Positions 45,675 to 54,285 of a stretch of DNA of 64,000 nucleotides are shown in pieces. Both the position numbers and the translations under genes were made by a program. Position 1 is the stretch's first letter; each line of letters starts with the position of its first letter. Source of the DNA: Candidatus Flexifilum affinis (GTDB lineage Bacteria > Chloroflexota > Anaerolineae > Aggregatilineales > Phototrophicaceae); NCBI GenBank assembly GCA_016713325.1, contig JADJPJ010000002.1, positions 124,001 through 188,000 on the forward strand. Reading direction: 5' to 3'. The notes below the pieces were generated by a model. The model saw nothing but the letters and a program-made list of their open reading frames with translations. It ran no database searches and was not told where the DNA came from.

Positions 45675-48372
45675 TTTCCGCAACGCCATGCAGGTGGGCA
45701 TGATCGGCGCACAGCAGACGGTCGTGCGCTACCCACGTCTGCGCCGGCTGATTCAGGCGGTGCCGGCGCTGCTCGAAGTCGCGGTCGCTTACGGGCCAAA
45801 GGTCATCGACGCGGCCGAAGCGCTGGGCGATCTGTACACCGTCCGCGATTCGATCGAGAAACAGCTTCAGGAAACGCTGGACGAACTGTTCGTACAGCTC
45901 AATGCGCTGACGCTGCCCGAACAGATTATCCCCATGGCGATGGTCTTCGACGTGATCATCGATCTGTTCCTGGGCAGCCTGGGGGTCAAGGGCAAGATCC
46001 TGCGCAAAGCGCTCGACGCGCCAGGGGCGAGGGATGCCAAGCAGTGGATGTTGGAAAAGATCGCCGAGGAACTGGAAGATGTCGGCGTCGATCCGAATAT
46101 CCTCTGGCGCGAGTTCATCAAGACGGAAGTCGAGGCGCTGCTCAGTGAAGCGCGCGACGCCATCACCGACGGTGTCAATGCTGTCCTGGACTCGCTCTTC
46201 GATGGCGCTATCCGCGTGGGCCACTCCCAGCTCGACGCGCCCAAACCGGCGTTTGCCTCGGACGAGCCGGAACTCGACGCGCTGCTGGAAGACGAAGCGT
46301 CCGATGAAAGCGAGGAAGACGAGGACATCGCTGCCCCGGCCTACCAGCGGGCGCCGCGCGTGGAGTTCAACGGCGGCGTGCCTATCTCGCCGGCCGCGCG
46401 ACTGCGCTACGAGCGCGCCTTCGGCCACGACTTCACTCACGTTCGCCTGCACGCCGACCGGTCGGCCCACCGGCTGACCGAGCATTATGGCGCCCGCGCG
46501 CTGACCAGCGGCAGCCACGTCTTTTTGAGCGAAAATCTCGCGCCGGGCAGCGCCGCCGCCGACCCGGTGCTGCGCCACGAACTGGCCCATGTCTTGCAGC
46601 AGACCGGCGCCCGCCCGCTCGATCTGCCGGCCAGTCGTCAGCCGCGACCCGGCCGCGCGCACGTCGGTCTTCAGGTCAACAGCCGTCGCGAGGATGCCGC
46701 CGAACGTATGGCCCGGCTGACCCACCATCGCCTGCCGAATGAGCCTGTACCGGTTGAAGAAGAGGGCGGTATGGGGCTGCTCCCCAGCCTGGGCGTGGTC
46801 GCCCGCCGGCTGATCGCAGAGCTGGATAACGAGAAGCTGGCGGAGGATTATGCCGCGAAAATCGACGCCATCACGAAGAAGCAGATCCCCAAGGCCCTGA
46901 CGAACAAGGCGGGTTGGGACAGCGCTTCTGCCGAGGCCGCCCAGATTTGGACGGAGGCGAAGCAGTTCCTGACCGGCAAGCGGGCGCCCGCCGACCCGCT
47001 GCACGGGCACAAGTCGCCGTTTGACGATCCCAAGGTTGCCCCGGTCCTGGAGACGCTATTTGATACCAGCGTCGTCCTCACCCGGCTGCGGACGGATGCG
47101 TTGGCCTTCCAGACGCACATGAACGCGGGAAAACGCAAGAAGATCACGCTCGATCGCAGCCGCTACATCGCCGCGCTCGCCCGCTACATTTACGGGAAAA
47201 CCGGCCTGATCGTGGACATCGACAAGATCGGAGCGACGGTCGCTTACGCCCGTGTGGCCGAACTCAACCTGGCGATCCTCAACAGGTCGACCAGTCTGTG
47301 GAAGCTCCTTGTTGCCCAGACCAACGACTACATGAAGACTCCGGCCGCCGGTGGCCCCTTCAAGGACCTCGACCGGGGCTGGGCGATTGTGCGCTCCAAG
47401 CTGGACAGCGCAGCCTACGAAAAAGAGCCGCTGGTGGCTTCCACCGCGCCGGCCAACTCCTTCCGTCTCGGTGACGCCTTTATCCAAGAGATGCGCGAAG
47501 CGTTGAGCATCGCCGGCAAGGTCAATATCAGCGACTGGAGCGAGTATATCAATCCGGCCACCCTCAAATCGAACTTCGGCGGGCTCCGTGTCGCCACACA
47601 CGGTCAGCTCACTGGCAGTGCCAAGGCCGGACCTCCCCTCGGCGATCCGGGAGCTGGGGCGCTCGGCGATACGGCCCAGAAGGGCCGCGAATCGCACCAC
47701 GTGCCTCAGTACCTGCTGGTGGAGTACTTCCGCAACCACAATGAGAGTGTCAAGATCGTCAAGAGCGTCGAAGGTAAGATGGTCGCGCCGCCCGGCCTGG
47801 AGCCGGCGACCGGCATCGGTCGTAACAGTCAATTCGACCAGTTCCAGAGCAGCGCCGGTGGCGTCAACCTGCACGACCTCGACCCGACCGCCGGCCGTGG
47901 CGACAGACTCCCGGCCATCTCCCTGATGGCTGGAACCCACCAGCGCGGACGCCTGCACGTCAACTCGGCTTCTAATTTCCCGTCGGGTCAAGAGATCGAC
48001 GCCGGCATGTCCCAGAGCAAGCGCATCGACACCGTCTTCTACGGCTTCCTGGCCGACGCCACCGGCCTCAAGGGTTCCGCTGAGCAGGTGCTGAAATCCG
48101 TTCATGGCAGCCCGGACAAGTACAAGCCGTTCGTCTTGCAGGCCATGAAGAAGACCTACGGGTGGATGTACAACATGATGATCGGCGCGCTGCGCACCGC
48201 GCTGGAGAAGGAAGAGATTCAGCTCTACGAGGAGGCGGCTCTGGCCCTCCCCTCTGCAGTCGACCCGAAGAAGGAGCTGCTGCCGGCGTACAAGCCGAAG
48301 GCGTCGGACACCGCTAAGGCGTTCGCCGCCATCGAAGACAAGAACAAAATCGTTATGGCATCCTGGAAGTAG
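45448..48372 (+). CDS. Second DUF4157 domain protein segment with SHH nuclease-like C-terminus; likely continuation of the upstream frame
   Basis: 974 codons. Residues about 1-250 continue the helical character of the upstream frame (KKLMEFLDEERRARALEDL). Removing one A from the run at 45455 would fuse them. An acidic linker (LLEDEASDESEEDED) leads to a complete DUF4157 domain (about 306-400): GGVPISPAARLRYERAFG, FTHVRLHADRSAHRL and RHELAHVLQQTG (His377, Glu378, His381). The C-terminal third has GRESHHVPQYLL (His750, His751) and MAGTHQRGRLHVN (His831, His837). These resemble the SHH-type HNH/endonuclease VII toxins. An injected effector is therefore likely. If not a continuation, translation could start at the TTG 45448 or ATG 45460, but no good ribosome site is seen. 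Confidence 0.75.
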   Translation: MKKLMEFLDEERRARALEDLWTFLLFKGNLPFMAAIEAKVSAMAGKKPRRSSGGRFAKLAAFAKGVGLDLLDGFLDFRNAMQVGMIGAQQTVVRYPRLRRLIQAVPALLEVAVAYGPKVIDAAEALGDLYTVRDSIEKQLQETLDELFVQLNALTLPEQIIPMAMVFDVIIDLFLGSLGVKGKILRKALDAPGARDAKQWMLEKIAEELEDVGVDPNILWREFIKTEVEALLSEARDAITDGVNAVLDSLFDGAIRVGHSQLDAPKPAFASDEPELDALLEDEASDESEEDEDIAAPAYQRAPRVEFNGGVPISPAARLRYERAFGHDFTHVRLHADRSAHRLTEHYGARALTSGSHVFLSENLAPGSAAADPVLRHELAHVLQQTGARPLDLPASRQPRPGRAHVGLQVNSRREDAAERMARLTHHRLPNEPVPVEEEGGMGLLPSLGVVARRLIAELDNEKLAEDYAAKIDAITKKQIPKALTNKAGWDSASAEAAQIWTEAKQFLTGKRAPADPLHGHKSPFDDPKVAPVLETLFDTSVVLTRLRTDALAFQTHMNAGKRKKITLDRSRYIAALARYIYGKTGLIVDIDKIGATVAYARVAELNLAILNRSTSLWKLLVAQTNDYMKTPAAGGPFKDLDRGWAIVRSKLDSAAYEKEPLVASTAPANSFRLGDAFIQEMREALSIAGKVNISDWSEYINPATLKSNFGGLRVATHGQLTGSAKAGPPLGDPGAGALGDTAQKGRESHHVPQYLLVEYFRNHNESVKIVKSVEGKMVAPPGLEPATGIGRNSQFDQFQSSAGGVNLHDLDPTAGRGDRLPAISLMAGTHQRGRLHVNSASNFPSGQEIDAGMSQSKRIDTVFYGFLADATGLKGSAEQVLKSVHGSPDKYKPFVLQAMKKTYGWMYNMMIGALRTALEKEEIQLYEEAALALPSAVDPKKELLPAYKPKASDTAKAFAAIEDKNKIVMASWK

Positions 48373-48383
48373 GCGGGGGAAGC

Positions 48384-49145
48384 ATGGCTAACGGGTACTC
48401 ACGCAGTCCGAAATTGCTCAAAGGGGCGCTGATCCGCTTCGATTCGCAGCTCCTGATCCCGATCCCCAACATCATCATCTTCCAGTACAACCCGGAGACG
48501 ATGACGCGTACGCTCACGCCCTATGCCCCGGCGGAGGATGGGGGAGAGCAGACCGGCGTGACCCGCATGGGCTTCACCGATCTCACCCAGCCCTTCGACC
48601 CGCAGGAATCGTTCTCGCTGCGCCTGATCTTCGACGTGGCCGACCAGCTCGAATCGCCGGAGACGCATCCGATCCACGTCGTGACCGGCATCGCCACCAG
48701 CCTGTCCGCGCTGGAGATGCTGCTCTACCCGGAGAGCGCGGGCGGCGGCCTGCTGGGGTCGATCTCCGGCTCGCTCAGCGCGAGCGTGGGCGGCTTCTCG
48801 GCCAGCGCCGATGGCGCGGCCGGGGCAGAAGTGCCGGATCGAAAGGTGCCGGTGGCGCTCTTCTTCTGGGGACCGGGGCGCATCGTCCCGGTGCGGCTGA
48901 CCGGCTTTTCCATCGAGGAGCAGGCCTATTCGCCGCTGCTCTATCCCATCCGCGCCGTTGTCTCGGTCTCGCTGACCGTCGTGACGCCGGATCGTATCCG
49001 CGAGGGCAAGGGGGAAGGCGATCTGAGCATGGCCGAGAGCATCGCCATCGGCGCCTACGAGTTCACCATGGCGCAGAAGCAGATCCTGGCCACTGCCAAC
49101 CTCGTCAACTCGGTCGAGTCGATCCTGAACATGCTGCCGATCTAG
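48384..49145 (+). CDS. Tube-associated baseplate protein (Afp7/Pvc7-like, CIS tube/LysM family N-domain)
   Basis: 253-aa protein. The N-terminal KGALIRFDSQLLIPIPNIIIFQYNPETMTRTLTP is the family signature. SFSLRLIFDVADQLESPETH, HVVTGIATSLSALEMLLYP and VPVALFFWGPGRIVPVRLTGFSIEEQAYSP follow. It includes a Gly/Ser/Ala-rich insert (residues about 125-150) that is probably flexible. It is thought to join the tube to the spike hub. The LysM part of Afp7 is supplied here by the separate gene at 49169. AGGCGGGGG precedes the ATG. Confidence 0.85.
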   Translation: MANGYSRSPKLLKGALIRFDSQLLIPIPNIIIFQYNPETMTRTLTPYAPAEDGGEQTGVTRMGFTDLTQPFDPQESFSLRLIFDVADQLESPETHPIHVVTGIATSLSALEMLLYPESAGGGLLGSISGSLSASVGGFSASADGAAGAEVPDRKVPVALFFWGPGRIVPVRLTGFSIEEQAYSPLLYPIRAVVSVSLTVVTPDRIREGKGEGDLSMAESIAIGAYEFTMAQKQILATANLVNSVESILNMLPI

Positions 49146-49168
49146 CCGCCGATTAAAGGGAGATGCCC

Positions 49169-49447
49169 ATGCAGTTCGACAAGAAGAGTCGTTACAACGG
49201 CAAGGAACTGGTTCTGGTACGCGATGCCCGCGGCCGGCAGGTCAATGTCGTCGTCCCGCCGGAAGCGCCGGCCCAGACGCTGCTCGGCTATCACGTGCGG
49301 CGGCAGGGCGAAAACCTGGATCACCTGGCGCTGCGCTATCTGGACAATGCCCATGGCTACTGGCGGTTGGCCGAGCTGAACGACGTCATGAACGCCGAGA
49401 TGCTGCGCGAGGCCGACGAGATCGCTATCCCGGTGAAGGGCAGCTAG
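49169..49447 (+). CDS. Small LysM-like baseplate protein (gpX/gp53-like)
   Basis: 92-aa protein. LLGYHVRRQGENLDHLALRYLDNAHGYWRLAELNDVMNAEML is a LysM-type fold: hydrophobic start, HLALRYL helix, then YWRLAELND. Such proteins (phage P2 gpX, T4 gp53) help build the baseplate inner ring. The second of two close ATG codons (49169) is preferred, because AAAGGGAG lies seven bases upstream, while at 49163 it would touch the start. The hub gene follows four bases after the stop. Confidence 0.85.
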   Translation: MQFDKKSRYNGKELVLVRDARGRQVNVVVPPEAPAQTLLGYHVRRQGENLDHLALRYLDNAHGYWRLAELNDVMNAEMLREADEIAIPVKGS

Positions 49448-49451
49448 CGCG

Positions 49452-50513
49452 ATGGCCTTCGGACTGGTGGTGCTGACAGACGGCACGCGGGCGGACGACC
49501 TGTTGGGCGCCAGCCGCGTTGAGGTGGTGGAGCGCATTGGCGCGCCGACCACCTTCGCCCTGCGCTACCCCGTCTTCAACGTCGAGGGCGACCTGGAGCC
49601 GCTCAAGGCGTTGAGTTTCGCGCCGGGCGCCGATCTGGCCGTGTTTCAGCGGGCGACGGGTTTCAACGAGTGTCTGGTCAAAGGACAGGTCTACAGCCAT
49701 CAGGTGCGCCTGGTGCACGGCGTCGGCGGGTCGTATGTCGACGTCGTCGGCGCAGATTCGTCGCTGCAAATGGACCGCGAGACGAAGCTGATGCAGTGGG
49801 CGGACAACACCACCGACTCCGACGCCGTGACCAACATCGTCTCCTCGTACGGCTTCGTCCCGGAGGTCGAGACGACCGAAACCCGCTATCTGGAAGACAA
49901 CCGCACGCTGATCCAGCACGACACCGATCTCAATTTCGTTCACATGCTGGCGAGGCGCAACGGCTATCTCTTCTGGGTGCGCAGCGACCCGGCTCTGGTG
50001 GAGACGGCCTACTTCCAGCCGCCGCCCCTCGAAGAAGCCGAGCCGATCGAACTGCTGATCAACGTCGAGAATTCGACCCTCGACTGGCTCAACATCGACT
50101 GGGATGTCGAACGGCCGACCAGCGTGCTGGCGTCTGCGCTCGACGGTGCGGCCAAGACGGTCATAGATGGCAGCGGCGCCCCGCCTCCGCCGACCTTCCC
50201 CGGCGATCAGCCGCTCTCGGCCATCGCCGGCGAGGCGCGATCGGCATCGCTGGTGGCTGCCGTCACCGACCAGGGCGATCTGCTGGGGCGCGCCACCGGC
50301 CTGCTGCTCGACGCGAGCTGGTTCATCACCGCCACCTGCGCGACCAGCGCCCGGCGGCTCAACAGGATCGTGCGCGCCCACACCGTCGTCAAGGTTGATG
50401 GCGCGGGCAAGCGCTACAGTGGCAATTATCTGGTGGCAGCGGTGCGCCATGTGATTGACGAACACGATCACACCATGGAGATCACGCTGCTGCGTAACGG
50501 TTGGCCGGAATGA
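49452..50513 (+). CDS. Baseplate hub protein (phage late control gpD / VgrG N-terminal-like)
   Basis: 353-aa hub protein. Features include SRVEVVERIGAPTTFALRYPVF, the long beta-rich VKGQVYSHQVRLVHGVGGSYVDVVGAD, TDLNFVHMLARRNGYLFWVR, and the C-terminal RIVRAHTVVKVDGAGKRYSGNYLVAAVRHVID. Together with the next gene it equals Afp8/Pvc8 or VgrG, here split into hub and spike as in phage P2 gpD and gpV. A Pro/Gly linker sits near residue 240. It would cap the tube tip on the baseplate side. Confidence 0.9.
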   Translation: MAFGLVVLTDGTRADDLLGASRVEVVERIGAPTTFALRYPVFNVEGDLEPLKALSFAPGADLAVFQRATGFNECLVKGQVYSHQVRLVHGVGGSYVDVVGADSSLQMDRETKLMQWADNTTDSDAVTNIVSSYGFVPEVETTETRYLEDNRTLIQHDTDLNFVHMLARRNGYLFWVRSDPALVETAYFQPPPLEEAEPIELLINVENSTLDWLNIDWDVERPTSVLASALDGAAKTVIDGSGAPPPPTFPGDQPLSAIAGEARSASLVAAVTDQGDLLGRATGLLLDASWFITATCATSARRLNRIVRAHTVVKVDGAGKRYSGNYLVAAVRHVIDEHDHTMEITLLRNGWPE

Positions 50514-50551
50514 CCGGCGCGATGCTCGTCACAGGGCAGGGATAGGGACGT

Positions 50552-51118
50552 ATGTACGGACAGGACCCCGTCATCGCTTTGCAGGACTGGATGCGGACGC
50601 ACTTCTTCGGGCTCTACCGTGGGACGGTCAAGGATGTCGACGATCCGCTCCAGGAGGGACGGCTGAAGGTGCATGTGCCCGGCGTCTTCCAGAACAACGA
50701 GAGCGCCTGGGCGAAACCCTGCGTGCCTTACGCGGGTGACGGTGTGGGGTTCAAGGTGCTGCCCCCGGTCGATACCAACGTCTGGGTGCAGTTCGAGCAG
50801 GGCAACATCAACCAGCCCGTCTGGCTGGGCTTCTGGTGGGGGACGGGCGAGATGCCCTCCGAAGCCGGCAGCGGCGCCGACGTCAAGCTGTGGAAGACGG
50901 ATGCCTTCACCATCGTCATCGACGACGCGGCCGGCGAGATGACCATCACCGCCAATGACGGCGGCAAGCTGACCATCAGCTCGGAGGTCAAGGCCGAGGT
51001 CAGTGGGGCCAGCCACACCGTGGCCACCGGCGGCGTGACCACCGAATGCACCGCCAAGAAGATCGAAGTCACCCAGGCGTCCGTCAGCATCAACGGCGGC
51101 GCACTGGAGATCATGTAG
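50552..51118 (+). CDS. Baseplate spike protein (gpV/gp5-like)
   Basis: 188-aa spike. The N-terminal OB-fold is seen in FFGLYRGTVKDVDDPLQEGRLKVHVPGVF, then WAKPCVPYAGDGVGFKVLPPVDTNVWVQFEQGNINQPVWLGFWW (residues about 48-92). A repetitive beta stretch (about 110-188) such as AGEMTITANDGGKLTISSEVKAEVSG forms a needle-like triple-stranded helix. It pairs with the hub encoded just upstream and carries the tip encoded next. GATAGGGACGT precedes the ATG. Confidence 0.9.
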   Translation: MYGQDPVIALQDWMRTHFFGLYRGTVKDVDDPLQEGRLKVHVPGVFQNNESAWAKPCVPYAGDGVGFKVLPPVDTNVWVQFEQGNINQPVWLGFWWGTGEMPSEAGSGADVKLWKTDAFTIVIDDAAGEMTITANDGGKLTISSEVKAEVSGASHTVATGGVTTECTAKKIEVTQASVSINGGALEIM

Positions 51119-51133
51119 GCAGGGGAGACGATC

Positions 51134-51481
51134 ATGGCCGGCAGACTTTTGACGACCCAGAGTGTGATGCAGTGCCCGCATGGGGGCACAGTCACGGCTT
51201 CCAGCAGCAACACGAAAGTGTTCGCCGGGGCGGGGGCGGCCGTGCTCACCGTCAACGATATCTGCACTATCACCGGATGCCCGTTTCAGATCCCGGCTGC
51301 GCCGTCGCCCATCCCCAGCCCGTGCATCAAGGTGCAGTGGGTGCTGCCCGACTTCTTTGTGACTGTCAACGGCACCCCGACGCTCAGCGAGGGCAGCGTG
51401 GGGCTCTGCATCAGCGCGCTTCAGGTGCCGCAGGGCAACGTGATCGTCACCAATACGCAGGAGAAAGGGAGCAGTCGATAA
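51134..51481 (+). CDS. PAAR-like spike-tip protein (Afp10-type)
   Basis: 115-aa Cys-containing tip protein. It begins MAGRLLTTQSVMQCPHGGTV, with CTITGCPFQ and SPCIKVQW following; the cysteines and a His could bind a metal as PAAR proteins do. VLTVNDICTI and SEGSVGLCISALQVPQGNVIV give the short beta-strands of a small cone. Position between spike and gp25 fits a membrane-piercing tip. AGGGGAGACG precedes the ATG. Confidence 0.82.
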   Translation: MAGRLLTTQSVMQCPHGGTVTASSSNTKVFAGAGAAVLTVNDICTITGCPFQIPAAPSPIPSPCIKVQWVLPDFFVTVNGTPTLSEGSVGLCISALQVPQGNVIVTNTQEKGSSR

Positions 51482-51484
51482 ATC

Positions 51485-51868
51485 ATGGCCTCATCCACTC
51501 CGATTTACAGCCTGCGCTACCCGGTCGCCGTCGATCCCAGCCTCGGTCGCCTGGCCGTCGAGACCGACTACGCCGAGCATGTCGAGCAGATGATCAAGCA
51601 GGTGCTGCTGACGAACCCGGGCGAGCGCCCGCACCGGCCGGACTTCGGCTGTGGGCTGCGGCGAATGGTCTTCGCGCCCAATGATCCGACCACCGCCAGC
51701 CTGACTCAGGTGACGGTCTTCCAGGCGCTCAAGCGCTGGCTGGGCAGCGTCATCGAAGTCGGCAGCGTCGACGTTCAGGTGTCGGACTCGACGCTGGAGG
51801 TGTTCGTCAGCTATACGCTGATCGTCCGTCAGGAAAAACGCATACTGAACTTACAGGTGACGTTATGA
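51485..51868 (+). CDS. gp25-like baseplate wedge protein (Afp9/gpW type)
   Basis: 127-aa gp25/lysozyme-like wedge protein. Family motif LLTNPGERPHRPDFGCGLRRMVF lies at residues about 40-62, with EHVEQMIKQ before it. The end IVRQEKRILNLQVTL is typical. These proteins nucleate sheath polymerisation and link inner and outer baseplate. The stop overlaps the start of the next gene by four bases (ATGA). Confidence 0.93.
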   Translation: MASSTPIYSLRYPVAVDPSLGRLAVETDYAEHVEQMIKQVLLTNPGERPHRPDFGCGLRRMVFAPNDPTTASLTQVTVFQALKRWLGSVIEVGSVDVQVSDSTLEVFVSYTLIVRQEKRILNLQVTL

Positions 51869-54282
51869 CCCCAGGCGCCGAAGATCGGCTTGCGCTGCTG
51901 CTCAACCAGACGACGGTCACCGGCATCGACTTCGTCTATGTCTATCCGTCGCAGGACCGGCTGGATGTCTACTTCCTGCTCGACCCGGCCCTCATGGACG
52001 CGCCGCTGATCGGCACGGTCAACGCCGACCAGATCGCCATCGAGAACCTGCGCGACGAAGATCAGCCGGACGTGACCATCACCAACCTGGCCTGGGCGGT
52101 CGAGGACGGGCGCAATGTACTCCGCCTAGACGTGGTGCGCCCCATTTCGTTCGCGCCGCACAAGCTGACCCTCGACGATCCGGCGCGCATCGACCCCTAC
52201 TATAAGAGTAAAGTCTTCAGTTTTCAGGCGAACTGCGATACCGGGCTGGACTGCGAGCCGGATGAGCCGCTGCCCTATCCCGAAGAATATGTCGATTTTC
52301 CCGTCGACTACACCGCCCGCGACTTCCTCAGCTTCCGGCAGGCGCTCTTTGATTTCGCGTCGCAGCGCTACCCCCGCTGGCTCGACCGGCTGGAGGCCGA
52401 TGTCGGCGTCATGCTGCTGGAGGTGTTGAGCGCCGTGGGCGACGAGATGGCCTACGCCCAGGACCGGATCTCGCGCGAGGCCACCCTGGAGACGGCCACC
52501 CAGCGCCGCTCGCTGCGTCTGCTCGCCCGTCTGGTCGACTACGATCTGAGCGACGGCCGCGCCGGGACGACCTGGCTGGACGTGACCGTCGAGCCGGGCA
52601 TGGCCGGCGCCATCCCGACCGGGACGCCGGTCACCAGCGCCGACGGTTCGGTCTCCTACGAGGTCGGCACCGGCCTGTTCGACCCTGCCGCCGGCTACGA
52701 CGTCGAATTCGTCCTCAACAGCTTCACGCCCTACTTCTGGGACGAGGACGATCTGACGCTGCCCGCCGGCTCGACCGAGCTGTACCTGGCCGGCGATCAT
52801 CTGGCGGCGCTGACTCCGCCCGAAGACCGACTGCTGCTGATCAAGACCGACCCGCCCGATCCGTCCGACCCGGCGCAGCGGCTGCTGGTGCATCTGCAAG
52901 CAGTCGAGACGCTGCAAGACCCGCTCACCGGCGACGACGTGACCCGCATCGCCTGGGATACGCCGACGAGCTACGACATGGATAAGCGTTTCCTGGAGGT
53001 ACGCGGCAACATCCTGCCGGTGACTGCCGGTTCGACTCGCACGCTGGTCTTCACCATCGCCGACAGTGGCGATCCGTTCGGCTCGCCCTCGGCCATCGCA
53101 CGACTGGGGGGCGGTGCGCCGCCGCGGGATACGCCGCCGATCTACCGCTTCAGCCTGCCGGAAACGGACTTCCTCGGCCTGTCCTGGTTGTACGCGTCCG
53201 AGCTTGGCCGGCTCCGCCCGGAGATTCGCCTCTACGGGGCGGCGCTGGTCGGCGACACCTACGTCAGGCAGCCCAACGATGAATGGCTGTGGCGCAGTTC
53301 ACTGGTCGGAGTGGCCTCGTCCAACCCCTTCAGCGCCGACTTCACGCTGGAAGATGGCACCTGGGGGCGGGTGATCGGTTACCCGGTGCCCGGCGACGAG
53401 TACGTCCACCGCGATTACGCCTCGCCGCTCGGCTATACCCTCCGCTTCGGCGATGGCGAATTCGGCATGATCCCCTCCAGCCGGGGGGCTTTCGTGGTTG
53501 ACTACCGCGTCAACACCGGCGGCACGGCGGCCGACAACATCCCGCGCGGCACGCTCACCCGCCTGGGGGTGGGGCTGCCCTTCGTCCGCGCCGTCATCAA
53601 CCCGATCGCCGCGACCGATGCCCTGCCCGCCGAAAGTCTCGAGTCGGCCCGTATCAACGCGCCGGAAGCCTATAAGGCGATCACTTATCGCGCCGTGCGC
53701 CCGGAAGATTACGCCGAGGCCGCCGAACGCCTCGACTGGGTGCAGCAGGCGGGGGCGTCCATGCGCTGGACGGGGAGCTGGCGGACGATCTTCGCCGCGG
53801 CTGACCCGATGAACGCCCTGACCATCGCCGCGGAGCAGTCGACGGCGCTGGACCGCCAGCTCGACCGCTTCCGGCAGGCCGGGCAGGACGCCCAGCAGCG
53901 CCCGCCGCGCTATGCTGACATCGACCTGAAAATCACTGTCTGCGCCGAGAACTTCGCCTACGCCGGCGAAGTCAAAGAGGCGGTGCTGATCGCGCTAATG
54001 GGCGACCCGCGCACCGGACAGACCGGCTTCTTCTCGCCCGACCGCTTCAGCTTCGGCTCGCCGCTCTACCGGGGTGCGCTGGAGGCGGCGGCGCAGGCGG
54101 CCTATGGCGTGCGCGCCGTCGAGTCCATCGAGTTCCGGCGGCGCGGCTTCTTTCAGTGGCGTCTCTTCACCCAGGCCGAGAGCTTCTACGACCCCGGCAT
54201 CGACACCATCATCCGCGTCGCCAACGACCCGCTCTATCCCGAGCACGGGACGGTCCGGGTCACCGTGAAAGGGGGGGCATAA
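51865..54282 (+). CDS. Baseplate J-type protein (Afp11/Pvc11-like)
   Basis: 805-aa putative baseplate assembly protein of the gpJ class. VDFPVDYTARDFLSFRQALFDF, RYPRWLDRLEADVGVMLLEVLSAVGDEMAYAQDRISREATLETATQ (residues about 155-215) and GYTLRFGDGEFGMIPSSRGAFVVDYRVNTGGTAADNI (near 520-560) are hallmark segments. The C-terminal gpJ domain includes ESARINAPEAYKAITYRAVRPEDYAEAAERL. It should form the baseplate wedge together with the next protein. Complete in one frame. Confidence 0.92.
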   Translation: MTPGAEDRLALLLNQTTVTGIDFVYVYPSQDRLDVYFLLDPALMDAPLIGTVNADQIAIENLRDEDQPDVTITNLAWAVEDGRNVLRLDVVRPISFAPHKLTLDDPARIDPYYKSKVFSFQANCDTGLDCEPDEPLPYPEEYVDFPVDYTARDFLSFRQALFDFASQRYPRWLDRLEADVGVMLLEVLSAVGDEMAYAQDRISREATLETATQRRSLRLLARLVDYDLSDGRAGTTWLDVTVEPGMAGAIPTGTPVTSADGSVSYEVGTGLFDPAAGYDVEFVLNSFTPYFWDEDDLTLPAGSTELYLAGDHLAALTPPEDRLLLIKTDPPDPSDPAQRLLVHLQAVETLQDPLTGDDVTRIAWDTPTSYDMDKRFLEVRGNILPVTAGSTRTLVFTIADSGDPFGSPSAIARLGGGAPPRDTPPIYRFSLPETDFLGLSWLYASELGRLRPEIRLYGAALVGDTYVRQPNDEWLWRSSLVGVASSNPFSADFTLEDGTWGRVIGYPVPGDEYVHRDYASPLGYTLRFGDGEFGMIPSSRGAFVVDYRVNTGGTAADNIPRGTLTRLGVGLPFVRAVINPIAATDALPAESLESARINAPEAYKAITYRAVRPEDYAEAAERLDWVQQAGASMRWTGSWRTIFAAADPMNALTIAAEQSTALDRQLDRFRQAGQDAQQRPPRYADIDLKITVCAENFAYAGEVKEAVLIALMGDPRTGQTGFFSPDRFSFGSPLYRGALEAAAQAAYGVRAVESIEFRRRGFFQWRLFTQAESFYDPGIDTIIRVANDPLYPEHGTVRVTVKGGA

Positions 54283-54285
54283 GCG

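Noticed and set aside
42927..45701. 924-codon minus-strand frame opposite the large DUF4157 gene
   Set aside because: It is a shadow of a long GC-rich gene; no ribosome site or recognisable domain.
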